DNA of 64,000 nucleotides from JBMOMT01 sp049324835 (lineage in GTDB: Bacteria; Chloroflexota; Anaerolineae; CAYNKW01): contig JBMOMT010000040.1 of assembly GCA_049324835.1 (NCBI GenBank), positions 62,001 through 126,000 of the forward strand, in the 5' to 3' direction. This document shows, piece after piece, positions 42,102 through 50,502 of the stretch. The notes under the pieces were generated by a model. The model was given only the letters and a program-made list of their open reading frames with translations, did not search any database and was not told the origin of the DNA. Each line of letters begins with the position of its first letter. Position 1 is the first letter of the stretch. Made by a program: the position numbers and the translations under genes.

Positions 42102-43349
42102 ATGACAGACATGACAGAACGCGTGGTCGTCACCGGGATGGGCGCCATCACTGCACTGGGGTTGAACCTGCCCACCACCTGGGCTGCCATGCTGGCTGGG
42201 GAATCGGGCGCCGGCCCTGTCACCACCTTCGACGCCAGCCCCTATGGGGTGCAGTATGTCGCCGAGATCAAGGGCTTTGAGCCAACAGATTACATGGACA
42301 TCAAAACCGCCCGCCGCAGCGACCGGGTGGTCCAGATCGCCCTGGCGGCGACCAAAGAGGCGCTGGAGCAGGCCCGGCTAGAGATCACCGAAGAGATCGC
42401 CGACGACGTGGGGGTCATCGTCGGCACCGGCATCGGCGGTGAATCCACCCATTACGATCAGATTCAAGTCCTCTCTGAGCACGGGCCGCGACGGGTGAGC
42501 CCGTTTGCCCTGGCCCGCATCCTGCCCGACATGCCTGCCGGGCAGATCGCCATCAGCTTTGGCGCGCGCGGGCCCAATCATTGTGTGTCGTCGGCCTGCG
42601 CCACCGGCGCCGACGCCATCGGCGACGCCTTCGAGACCATTCGCCGCGGCGACGCGCGGGCCGTCATCACCGGCGGCACCGAGTCTTGCATCACCCCCTC
42701 GGCGCTGGTGGCTTTTGAGCGCGCCGGCGTGCTGGCCTCAGAGCAGGGCGATCCTCGCCAGGCGTGCCGGCCCTTCGATCTCACCCGCACCGGCCTGCTC
42801 ATGGCCGAAGGGGCGGTGATTCTGGTTCTGGAAAGCCTGAGTTTTGCCCGGCAGCGCGGCGCCAGGCCGCTGGCCGAAGTGGTGGGTTATGGCGCCACCG
42901 CCGACGCCTTTCACATCTCCGCGCCGAGCGAAGAGGGTGTCGGCGCGGCCAAAGCCATCCAGCGGGCGTTACACAAGGCCAACCTCACACCGCCCGCGAT
43001 CGACTATATCCACGCCCACGGCACCGGCACTCAGTTGAACGACCGGCTGGAAACGCTGGCCATCAAACGCGCTTTTGGGACGCGCGCGCACGATCTGCCC
43101 ATCAGCAGCACCAAAAGCATGACCGGCCACATGATGGGCGCCGCCGGCGCGATGGGCGCCGCCGTAGCCGTGATGGCCATTCGAGACAACCTGGCGCCTC
43201 CCACCATCAACCTGCACACCCCAGACCCCGAATGTGACCTGGATTACGTGCCCAACCGGGCGCGAAGCGTCACAGTGCGCACGGCCATGGTCAACGCTTT
43301 TGGTTTTGGTGGTCACAACGCCGTGTTGATCTTGAAAGAGGTGTCCTGA
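42102..43349 (+). CDS. fabF: 3-oxoacyl-ACP synthase II
   Basis: The condensing enzyme of fatty acid elongation adds two carbons from malonyl-ACP. The 415-residue thiolase-fold protein has the Cys-His-His triad: Cys166 (VSSACATGAD), His306 (HAHGTGT) and His343 (KSMTGHMMG). Other fab genes are absent here. AAAAAGGATG lies before ATG 42102; ATG 42111 is an alternative. The gene ends in overlapping stem possibilities just after the stop. Confidence 0.95.
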   Translation: MTDMTERVVVTGMGAITALGLNLPTTWAAMLAGESGAGPVTTFDASPYGVQYVAEIKGFEPTDYMDIKTARRSDRVVQIALAATKEALEQARLEITEEIADDVGVIVGTGIGGESTHYDQIQVLSEHGPRRVSPFALARILPDMPAGQIAISFGARGPNHCVSSACATGADAIGDAFETIRRGDARAVITGGTESCITPSALVAFERAGVLASEQGDPRQACRPFDLTRTGLLMAEGAVILVLESLSFARQRGARPLAEVVGYGATADAFHISAPSEEGVGAAKAIQRALHKANLTPPAIDYIHAHGTGTQLNDRLETLAIKRAFGTRAHDLPISSTKSMTGHMMGAAGAMGAAVAVMAIRDNLAPPTINLHTPDPECDLDYVPNRARSVTVRTAMVNAFGFGGHNAVLILKEVS

Positions 43350-43481
43350 AGACCCTCTTTCAGGACAATTGCCGAGGCCGGTGCCGGCTGCACGCGCCGG
43401 GCCTGCGCACATCGCACCATCTGGAACAGCAAAGAAACATCTGAAGAATCAGATCGAAAAACCGGGAAAGGAGAAGGCTCG

Positions 43482-43604
43482 ATGAGGGCGAAGGGCCTGG
43501 GGAGAAAAGTGAACGATTCTCCCCAGCCCCATCGGCCTTGGCAGCCCAAAAATCGAAATGTCCAGCCTGTCCGAACGCGAAACGACTCTGGGGCTCACCT
43601 TTGA
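43482..43604 (+). CDS. Upstream ORF overlapping the rnc start (40 aa)
   Basis: ATG 43482 has GGAGAAGG at good spacing, stronger than the site before rnc, and the frame runs across the rnc start to TGA 43604. The product is basic (Arg/Lys/Pro-rich) without a known domain. It may tune rnc translation by opening the hairpin at 43497-43526. Confidence 0.35.
   Translation: MRAKGLGRKVNDSPQPHRPWQPKNRNVQPVRTRNDSGAHL
43497..43526 (+). promoter_or_regulatory. Hairpin in the rnc leader
   Basis: CTGGGGAGAA pairs perfectly with TTCTCCCCAG around a 10-base loop, 31 nt before the rnc start. Double-stranded leader stems are targets of RNase III autoregulation in Escherichia coli; that role here is inference. 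Confidence 0.6.
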
Positions 43605-44280
43605 GGACAAGACCCTGCTGCTGCGTGCGTTGACCCATCGTTCTTTTCTCAACGAGAACCCCGATTTCATCCTGGAAGACAACGAACGGCTCGAATTCCT
43701 GGGCGATGCGGTGATCGATTTTCTGGCCGCCGAACACCTGTACCATCGCTTCCCCGAAATGCACGAAGGTGAACTCACCAGCCTGCGATCTGCGCTGGTG
43801 CGCACCGAGGCGCTGGCCCACCTGGCCCGCAAGATCGGGCTGGGGCCGTGCCTGTACCTGGGCCACGGCGAAGAGGCCGGCGGCGGCCGGCAGCGGATGG
43901 CCGTGTTGTGCGGCGCGTTCGAGGCGTTGATCGGCGCGCTGTACCTGGATCAGGGACTGCCAGCCGTCGAGGCTTTTATCCAACCGCTGATCGACCCCGA
44001 GATCGAGCACGTTCTGGCCGAAAACCTGGACAAAGACCCCAAGAGCCAGTTGCAAGAGCTCAGCCAGGCCGAACTCGAGATCACGCCCCGCTACCGCACC
44101 GTGGGTGAATCTGGGCCAGACCACGCCAAAGAGTTCATCGTCGAGGCCACCATCGGCGAGCGGGTCTATGGCCGCGGCACAGGGCGCAGCAAACAAGTGG
44201 CCGCCCGCGTCGCCGCCGAACTCGCCCTGCGAGAATTACGCCGCGAGTTGAACGATCGCCTGCTCAACAACGGCGTCTGA
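43558..44280 (+). CDS. rnc: Ribonuclease III
   Basis: RNase III cleaves double-stranded RNA in rRNA and mRNA processing. The 240 residues contain the catalytic signature NERLEFLGDAV at 42-52, a second acidic site in CGAFEALIGALYLD, and a double-stranded RNA-binding domain from about residue 155 (DPKSQLQE to the C-terminus). The start at ATG 43558 has only a weak ribosome binding site and is preceded by a hairpin and an overlapping ORF, suggesting translational control. It is convergent with the UroD-like gene. Confidence 0.96.
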   Translation: MSSLSERETTLGLTFEDKTLLLRALTHRSFLNENPDFILEDNERLEFLGDAVIDFLAAEHLYHRFPEMHEGELTSLRSALVRTEALAHLARKIGLGPCLYLGHGEEAGGGRQRMAVLCGAFEALIGALYLDQGLPAVEAFIQPLIDPEIEHVLAENLDKDPKSQLQELSQAELEITPRYRTVGESGPDHAKEFIVEATIGERVYGRGTGRSKQVAARVAAELALRELRRELNDRLLNNGV

Positions 44281-44328
44281 AATCGCCCGGCCTGCCGGCG
44301 GCAACAAGGCCGCGAACGACGGCCGGCG

Positions 44329-45327
44329 CTACTCGGCCTCCACGGCCTGTCGGGCGGCGCGAATGTTGCCCCACGGCGTGGCGATCATGGTGACACAGCC
44401 CACACTCAGGATAAAACGGCGGCCGCCCGTCTGGGCAATGGCGTCGGCGGCCCTGGCCCGCACATCCTGAGGCGTGCCACGCATCATCGTCTCCATACGA
44501 TCCAGCCCGCCCACCAACACCCTGTCGGTGCGGCGTGCCGCCTCTGCCAGCGATGGCGGCGTCTCCCGATCGTGCCAGTTGATGGCCTGTACGGGGTAAT
44601 CGGCCACCCGATCAAACATCACATCCTGGCCGTGTAGATGGAGCATGTTGAACCAGGTGCCACCCAGATGCTCCAGGATGCGCCGGTCGTAAGCCTCACC
44701 AAATTCGTGGAACTCGGCCTCACTCATCTGATCGTAACGAGCGTGCTGTACGGCGTAAAAAATGCCCGCCGCCGCCGTGCGCTTTACCGCCTCCACAAAG
44801 GCAATCGTCGTCCGGGTGATGGTTTCCAGGCCAGCTTTGAAAGCGGCGGGGTGCTGGCGCATGTGGCTGAGCATACGCTCGTTGCCGGCCAGGTTTTTGG
44901 CCTGGGCCAACGGGCCAAAGACGGTCTGAATAAAAGGGGGTGGATCGGGTTCCTGTTCCAACGCCCGGCCAACGATCTCCAGACAGCCAAGCTGCCTCCC
45001 CAAAGCGCCCTGGGCCGGATCGAGCAGCGGCAGCCGGCGCCAGTCATCCGCTTGCTGCACGGCGCGCTGCACGTATTCCCGCGTGCCTTCTATGTGCCCC
45101 AGGTAACGATCGCGCACGCCCCAGTCTACCAGGCAAAAGCTGCTGGCCGGTGAGACCTTGATCAGATCAAAATCGTACAGCCGCTGAAAGGCCAGTTGGG
45201 CAGCGGCCAGCCCCTCGGCAGATTGATCGTCGCCGGGGAAATGGCGCCACAAGGCCACCGCCGGGCGGTCGACGGCTTGTCCAGCTATTGTGGCTTCCAG
45301 GCGATCCCGCTTGTTCATTGCAGACAT
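44329..45327 (-). CDS. Uroporphyrinogen decarboxylase family protein
   Basis: The 332 residues have the TIM-barrel pattern of the UroD family (KRDRLEATIAGQAVDRPAVALWRHF at the start, FQTVFGPL-like and FMLHLHG segments). It lacks clear hemE residues for the Arg/Asp substrate cage, and many such proteins are corrinoid methyltransferases (MtaA/CmuA-like) rather than HemE, so the substrate is left open. GGAGGGAAGGAA precedes ATG 45327. It has its own promoter overlapping the divergent promoter of the glycosyltransferase gene. Confidence 0.82.
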   Translation of the reverse strand: MSAMNKRDRLEATIAGQAVDRPAVALWRHFPGDDQSAEGLAAAQLAFQRLYDFDLIKVSPASSFCLVDWGVRDRYLGHIEGTREYVQRAVQQADDWRRLPLLDPAQGALGRQLGCLEIVGRALEQEPDPPPFIQTVFGPLAQAKNLAGNERMLSHMRQHPAAFKAGLETITRTTIAFVEAVKRTAAAGIFYAVQHARYDQMSEAEFHEFGEAYDRRILEHLGGTWFNMLHLHGQDVMFDRVADYPVQAINWHDRETPPSLAEAARRTDRVLVGGLDRMETMMRGTPQDVRARAADAIAQTGGRRFILSVGCVTMIATPWGNIRAARQAVEAE

Positions 45328-45352
45328 TTCCTTCCCTCCGTGAGTGTATTAA

Positions 45353-45381
45353 TTGACATTTTAACATATCTGGCGTAACAT
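45353..45381 (+). promoter_or_regulatory. Promoter of the glycan-locus GT2 gene
   Basis: TTGACA (45353-45358) and TAACAT (45376-45381) are spaced by 17 bases. Its -10 shares bases with the minus-strand -10 at 45380-45385. Confidence 0.65.
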
Positions 45382-45388
45382 TATAGCA
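45380..45388 (-). promoter_or_regulatory. Extended -10 promoter of the UroD-like gene
   Basis: TGCTATAAT on the minus strand is a full extended -10 box with no good -35, starting transcription near 45373 about 45 nt before the ATG. It interlocks with the plus-strand promoter. Confidence 0.65.
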
Positions 45389-45571
45389 CAAAACGACATT
45401 CCACGCCTGGCCTACCCTTTCTAACGAAATTCTAACAGAAAATTAACCGCCTTCTTACTCTGATGTGTTATAGTTGCTGTGGTTTCTCGGAAAGCCAGAC
45501 CGTCTGTTGGGTGCGTGACCGAGCAGCCGAAAAGTCGCTTTTGCAGCATCGAACTTGCCAAGGAGATCCAC

Positions 45572-46780
45572 ATGCACGCGTTATCGGTTGTAATACCGGC
45601 CTTCAACGAACAAGATGGCATCGCCGACATCGTCGACCGTGTTCTGGCCGTCCGGCAGCCGCTGGCCGAAGCCGGTGTGCCCGAGTTGGAACTGATCGTC
45701 GTCGACGACGGCTCGCGCGACCGCACGGCCGAGATCGTCGAAGGTTATGCCGACGTCCGTCTCATCCGCCATGCCATCAACAAGGGTTACGGAGCCGCTC
45801 TCAAGACCGGCTTTAGCCATGCCAGGGGCGATCTGCTGGCCTTTCTGGACGCCGACGGCACCTACCCACCCGAGTTCTTTCCCCAGCTCTGCCAGGCCGC
45901 CATCGAACAACAGGCCGATCTCGTCATCGGCTCACGCATGGCCGGCCAGGACAGCGAGATGCCCCTCACCCGCCGTGTGGGCAATTTCTTTTTCGCCAAC
46001 CTCATCTCACTCATCTCCAACCAGCGCATCTCGGATAGCGCCTCTGGCATGCGCGTCCTGCGCCGCGAGGTGCTCTCGACCCTCTACCCTCTGCCAGACG
46101 GCCTCAACTTTACGCCGGTGATGAGCACCCGCGCCCTGCACGAAGGTATCAAGATGATCGAAGTGCCCATCACTTATAGCGAGCGTCTGGGCCGCTCCAA
46201 GCTGAGTGTGGTGCGAGACGGCGCTCGCTTTCTCAACTCGATCGTTTGGACGGCCATGAACTACAATCCGGTGCGCATCCTGGGCGGCGTGGGAGCGGCA
46301 GCAGTGGCTCTGGCGGGCCTGATCGCGGCGGTATTGGTCGTCCTGCGGCTGCGAGGCGTCACCTCGTTGGGCCCGTGGGGTGTCTTTGCGCTCTTTGGCG
46401 CCGGTGTAGCCGCCGTGGCCGGTGTCAGCCTTTTTTCGCTGGGGGCCACTTTTAACTATCTGGTCACGCTGTTCCACAAAAAACCGGTGCGCCAGGGCCT
46501 GCTGGGCCGACCGGTGTTCAAACAACCCCTGGAGCGCCATTTCGGCTGGGTGGGCTTGTTGGCTCTGCTGGGCGGCGTGGTGCTGGGCTTGATCTCCATC
46601 GTCCTGGGCCTGTCTGGCTGGGAGGTCACCCGCCTCTGGTTCTGGATGGTAGCCAGCGCTATGGCCACCATCGTGGGCCTCCAATTGTTGATCTCCTGGT
46701 TCGTCATGCAAGTCCTGGCCGAACTCAGCCAGCGAGAAGCCCGTGTGGAGGGTGATCTCAACGGCCACCCGACCAGGTGA
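45572..46780 (+). CDS. GT2 glycosyltransferase with C-terminal membrane segments
   Basis: The 402-residue protein has an N-terminal GT-A domain like dolichol-phosphate mannose synthases (LSVVIPAFNEQDG, VDDGSRDRT, LDADGTYPPEF) and, from about residue 230, four hydrophobic helices. It would transfer a sugar from a nucleotide donor to a polyprenyl phosphate or glycan at the membrane. AAGGAGATCC precedes ATG 45572. An in-frame extension upstream is excluded as it overlaps the promoter region. It opens the polysaccharide locus. Confidence 0.9.
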   Translation: MHALSVVIPAFNEQDGIADIVDRVLAVRQPLAEAGVPELELIVVDDGSRDRTAEIVEGYADVRLIRHAINKGYGAALKTGFSHARGDLLAFLDADGTYPPEFFPQLCQAAIEQQADLVIGSRMAGQDSEMPLTRRVGNFFFANLISLISNQRISDSASGMRVLRREVLSTLYPLPDGLNFTPVMSTRALHEGIKMIEVPITYSERLGRSKLSVVRDGARFLNSIVWTAMNYNPVRILGGVGAAAVALAGLIAAVLVVLRLRGVTSLGPWGVFALFGAGVAAVAGVSLFSLGATFNYLVTLFHKKPVRQGLLGRPVFKQPLERHFGWVGLLALLGGVVLGLISIVLGLSGWEVTRLWFWMVASAMATIVGLQLLISWFVMQVLAELSQREARVEGDLNGHPTR

Positions 46781-46882
46781 GAATAGACGATGTGTTTGAA
46801 CTGCATTTTGTCGTCAACCGGGACAATGGCTGTCAGAGCGCAACGGGGCAACCCTATCCCGACCTTTTGAGGAGTCCTTTTC

Positions 46883-48514
46883 ATGTCTAACGATTCGATA
46901 AAACACAACCGTGGCACCAGCGCGCCCCGCAAGCTGCCCACCGCCAACTTTCCCAACGCCGATTCGGCCATCCGCCGCATCTCACCCAAACGCCGCGACG
47001 ACGCCATCGACGTGCTGCTGGTGAACCCACCCGCGCCCGACGGCGGCATCTGGATCCGCTCCCAGCACCGCGTGGGCCGTCGCTCGCGCGAGAACATGAT
47101 CTGGCCGCAGTGTTCGCTGGCCCAGTTTGCCGCCCTGCTGCCCGATTACAAAGTCGAGGTGGTGGACGCCATCGCCAACCGCATGAGTTGGGAAGAATTC
47201 CACCAGCTATTGCGCCAAAAACAGCCGCGTTATTATGTCACTCAGGTCACCGCCCCCACCCTGACCAACGATATGTACGGCACCTTTTTGGCCAGGACCG
47301 TCGGCGCGCGCACCATCGCCTTTGGCACCCACGTCACGCCCATCCCAGAGCGCACGCTGGAGGCCTACCCCAGCCTGGACTTTGTGCTGCGCGGTGAGCC
47401 GGAACTCAGCCTGCGGGAGCTCATCGACTCGTTGGAAGGCCGCGAAATGACCGACCCGCAGCTCGTCGGGCTCTTTCGTGAATCCGACGACACCTGGCAG
47501 CCTCGCTCTGCCGCGCCAGACCGCGAGCCGGAAGACCTGAGCCATATCAAGGGGCTGGTATGGCGCCGGGCGGGCGCAGTGGTCTTTAACGACGACCGCC
47601 CCTTTATCGCCAACCTGGACGACCTGCCGTTGCCGCGGCACGAGTTGTTGCCTTTTGAAAAATATCGCATTCCCAACATCAAAGGCCCTTACACCTTTAT
47701 CGTCACCAGCCGCGGCTGCACCGCCGGCTGCAAGTTCTGCATCAAACACGTCAGCTACCAGTATGCCATCCGGCTGCGCTCGCCAGAGAGCATCATGGCC
47801 GAGATCCGGATGCTGTACGAGCTGGGCATCCGCAACATTCACATGTACGCCGATCTGTTCACCGTCAACCGCGATCAGGTCATGGGTCTGAGCCGGCTGA
47901 TCATCGAATCGGGCCTCAAGATCAAGTGGACCTGCAACAGCCGCGTCGATTACGTCGACGAAGAGATGCTCCAGACCATGGCCCAGGCCGGTTGCTGGTA
48001 CATCTCCTGGGGATTAGAATCGGGCAACATCGACATTCTAAAGAGCATCCGCAAGGGCACAGACCCGGAAAAGATGATGCGCGCGCTGACGTGGAGCAAA
48101 AAGGCCGGCATTCGCAACTGGGGCTACTTTATCATCGGCCTGCCGGGAGAGACAGAAGAGACGATCCAGGAAACGATAGCCCTTGCCAAAAAGCTGCCGT
48201 TGGACATCGCGCTGTTTCACATCGCCGCGCCCTACCCCGGCACCCCCTTCTTCTTCGATGTGGTGGAGAACAACTGGTTCCGGCCGGGCACGCAGTGGGA
48301 AGAGGTAGACATGGATCGTTCGACGGTGTTGGATTATCCTGGCCTGCCCGCCGAGCGGCTGGAATACTGGCAGCGGCGGGCCTTTCGCGAGTGGGCCATG
48401 CGGCCAGGCCCCATCTTGACCTATCTCAAGAGTGCCAACAGCCTGGGCGCGCTTCGCTCCTTCTTTGAGATCGGCTGGCAGACCCTTTCCTGGGTGTTGG
48501 GGTTTGCTCATTAG
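46883..48514 (+). CDS. B12-binding-domain radical SAM enzyme
   Basis: The 543 residues begin with a B12-binding-like domain (about 40-200; DVLLVNPPAPDGG) and continue with a radical SAM domain whose CTAGCKFC holds Cys279, Cys283 and Cys286 for the 4Fe-4S cluster, followed by MYADLFTVN and IIGLPGETEETI motifs. Such enzymes often methylate unactivated carbon atoms or modify sugars and lipids. GAGGAG precedes ATG 46883. In this glycan locus a sugar or lipid modification is a reasonable guess, not shown. Confidence 0.88.
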   Translation: MSNDSIKHNRGTSAPRKLPTANFPNADSAIRRISPKRRDDAIDVLLVNPPAPDGGIWIRSQHRVGRRSRENMIWPQCSLAQFAALLPDYKVEVVDAIANRMSWEEFHQLLRQKQPRYYVTQVTAPTLTNDMYGTFLARTVGARTIAFGTHVTPIPERTLEAYPSLDFVLRGEPELSLRELIDSLEGREMTDPQLVGLFRESDDTWQPRSAAPDREPEDLSHIKGLVWRRAGAVVFNDDRPFIANLDDLPLPRHELLPFEKYRIPNIKGPYTFIVTSRGCTAGCKFCIKHVSYQYAIRLRSPESIMAEIRMLYELGIRNIHMYADLFTVNRDQVMGLSRLIIESGLKIKWTCNSRVDYVDEEMLQTMAQAGCWYISWGLESGNIDILKSIRKGTDPEKMMRALTWSKKAGIRNWGYFIIGLPGETEETIQETIALAKKLPLDIALFHIAAPYPGTPFFFDVVENNWFRPGTQWEEVDMDRSTVLDYPGLPAERLEYWQRRAFREWAMRPGPILTYLKSANSLGALRSFFEIGWQTLSWVLGFAH

Positions 48515-48543
48515 GTTTAGCACAGACACGATGAATCAGCTTG

Positions 48544-48569
48544 CGCCCGCGGATTCGACGCCGCGGGCG
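48544..48569 (+). promoter_or_regulatory. Hairpin adjacent to the ribosome binding site of the kinase gene
   Basis: CGCCCGCGG (48544-48552) pairs perfectly with CCGCGGGCG (48561-48569), ending one base before AAGGAG. It may modulate translation start or be the 3' end of the previous gene's mRNA. Confidence 0.55.
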
Positions 48570-48586
48570 TAAGGAGAAAAAGAATC

Positions 48587-50476
48587 ATGGAATTCGACAT
48601 CCGACGCTATCTGAGCCTTTTGATCAAGTGGTGGTGGTTGCTGGCGATAGGCGTCATCGTGCCGGTGGTGGTGAGCTTTTATTTTGCCTCCAAACAACCG
48701 GCCCTGTATCGGGCGCGTGTGGTGTTGATGGTAGGCACCACCCTTCAGAGCACCAATCCAGACGCTTACGAGATCGGCATCGCCGAACGGCTGGCCCGGG
48801 GCTACGCCGAGATGGTAAAATATCGACCCGTGACCAACGGCGTCATTCAAAAGCTGGGGCTGAATCAGACCCCAGAGGGGTTGGCCGAACAGATCGTGGC
48901 TTTTGTGCGTTCGGAGGCCAATCTACTGGAGCTGTGGGTCACCGACGAAAACCCCAGGGCGGCGGCGCTCATCGCCAACGCCCTGGCCGACGAACTGATC
49001 CGCCAGAGCCCTGGCTCTTCGCAGGCCCAGGCCGAGCAGCAGAATTTTATCGAGCAGCAACTGAATGACCTGCAGGTCAAGATCAAAGCCGTGGAACAAG
49101 AGATCGAAGAAAAGACGGCTTCGCTGGTCAACCTCACCTCGGCAGCCGAGATCCAGACGGCGCAGGAATACCTGAGCAGCCAGGAAACCGTCGCTTCTCT
49201 CTACCGCTCGCAATACGCGCAGTATCTGACCTCCTACACCGAGAGTTTCGTCAACCAACTGTCCATCGTCGAACCGGCCATCGAACCGACCTACCCCATC
49301 GGCAGCAAGACCAAGATGATCCTGGGCATCGCCGGGCTGGCCGGGCTGGCGTTGTCGATGGCTGCGGTCTTTGTCATCGAATTCCTGGACGACACCGTCA
49401 AGTGGGAGGGCAGTCAGGACAAAAAGGTGACCGGCATGTCGGTGCTTGGCGCGGTGGCGCGCATGCCCAGCAGCAAAGGCGCCATCCTCGCCCGTGGCAG
49501 CGAACGCTCCACCGAGGCAGAAGCCATCCGCGCCTTACGCACCAACCTGTTCCTGTCGCGCCGCCGCACACCCTATCGCTCCATTCTGGTGACCAGTTGT
49601 AACAGCCGCGAAGGCAAGAGTTTCGTGGTGGCTAACCTGGGCGTGGCGTTGGCCACCGCCGGCCTGCGTACGGTCATCGTTGATGGTGACATGCGCCATC
49701 CTTCGCAGCACGCCATTTTCGACCTGCCCAACTTTTTCGGGCTGGCCGATCTGCTGGACCGCAGCGTCTCGGCCAACGACCTGGCCTCGGCGCGAGGTGT
49801 TCAGGCCACAGAGGTCAAGAACCTGTCGTTGCTCTCTGCCGGCAGAGTCCCGCTAGACCCGGCCATCCTGCTCACTTCGCCCAACCTGGCCCTGCTGATG
49901 CGCGCCCTCCAGGAGCGCGCCGACATCGTGTTGTTGGATAGCCCGCCGATGCTGGCCGTGCCCGACACCTCGCTGCTGGCCTCCGAGGCTGGCGCCACCC
50001 TGATAGTGGTCAACGACGGTATCACCAGCCGCGCCGACGTGAACAAGGTCAAAAAAGAACTGCTGCAACTCGAAGACGTCAATGTGCTCGGTGTTGCCTT
50101 TAATAACGTCAAACTGCGCGGAGGCTCGCACTATTACTATGGCGCGCCCGCGCGCCGTCCGGTGTGGAACCGGCTTCTCGGACAGCTTGCGATGCTGGGC
50201 ATTGGCCTCTTTGGCGCCAACGGTCACGCGCCCGACGATCCGGATCACACCCTCGATCTGAAGGAAATGGCCGAATACCTGGGCATTCAGTTGCACACGG
50301 CGCGCCGCTGGTGTCAGGATGGGCGCATCCCCGCTTTCAAGAGTGGACGCCACTGGCAGGTGCGGCGCGGCGACCTGCAAGCCATGGTGCTCAACCATCT
50401 TTCCGGCGAAGTGCGCGACGAAGAGACGATGGCTTTTCTGGAGCCATCACTGCCGCCGTTCGAGAATAGAAACTGA
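48587..50476 (+). CDS. Wzz/BY-type tyrosine kinase fused to an excisionase-like DNA-binding domain
   Basis: The 629 residues comprise a Wzz-type chain-length domain (two membrane helices near 18-38 and 245-265 flanking a coiled region) and a cytoplasmic BY-kinase with Walker A SREGKS (Lys344), Walker A' VIVDGD (Asp366, Asp368) and Walker B VLLDSPP. A tyrosine-rich patch (SHYYYG) follows. After a short linker, residues 556-605 form an HTH_17/excisionase domain (KEMAEYLG, TARRWCQDGRIPAFKSGRHW). This tail is unusual: the kinase would control polysaccharide export and the tail could bind DNA. The gene is a single uninterrupted frame between the radical SAM enzyme and the ligase-like gene. AAGGAGA precedes ATG 48587. 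Confidence 0.92.
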   Translation: MEFDIRRYLSLLIKWWWLLAIGVIVPVVVSFYFASKQPALYRARVVLMVGTTLQSTNPDAYEIGIAERLARGYAEMVKYRPVTNGVIQKLGLNQTPEGLAEQIVAFVRSEANLLELWVTDENPRAAALIANALADELIRQSPGSSQAQAEQQNFIEQQLNDLQVKIKAVEQEIEEKTASLVNLTSAAEIQTAQEYLSSQETVASLYRSQYAQYLTSYTESFVNQLSIVEPAIEPTYPIGSKTKMILGIAGLAGLALSMAAVFVIEFLDDTVKWEGSQDKKVTGMSVLGAVARMPSSKGAILARGSERSTEAEAIRALRTNLFLSRRRTPYRSILVTSCNSREGKSFVVANLGVALATAGLRTVIVDGDMRHPSQHAIFDLPNFFGLADLLDRSVSANDLASARGVQATEVKNLSLLSAGRVPLDPAILLTSPNLALLMRALQERADIVLLDSPPMLAVPDTSLLASEAGATLIVVNDGITSRADVNKVKKELLQLEDVNVLGVAFNNVKLRGGSHYYYGAPARRPVWNRLLGQLAMLGIGLFGANGHAPDDPDHTLDLKEMAEYLGIQLHTARRWCQDGRIPAFKSGRHWQVRRGDLQAMVLNHLSGEVRDEETMAFLEPSLPPFENRN

Positions 50477-50502
50477 CATCATCGCCAAACCATCTAACGG
50501 GC

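Noticed and set aside
44281..44328. Short GC-rich stem between rnc and the UroD-like gene (GGCCG/CGGCC)
   Set aside because: It has only a 5-bp stem with no T-run on either strand, so it is not annotated as a terminator.
44329..45327. Calling the UroD-family gene hemE
   Set aside because: The N-terminal substrate residues and neighbourhood do not support HemE; the wider family includes corrinoid methyltransferases.
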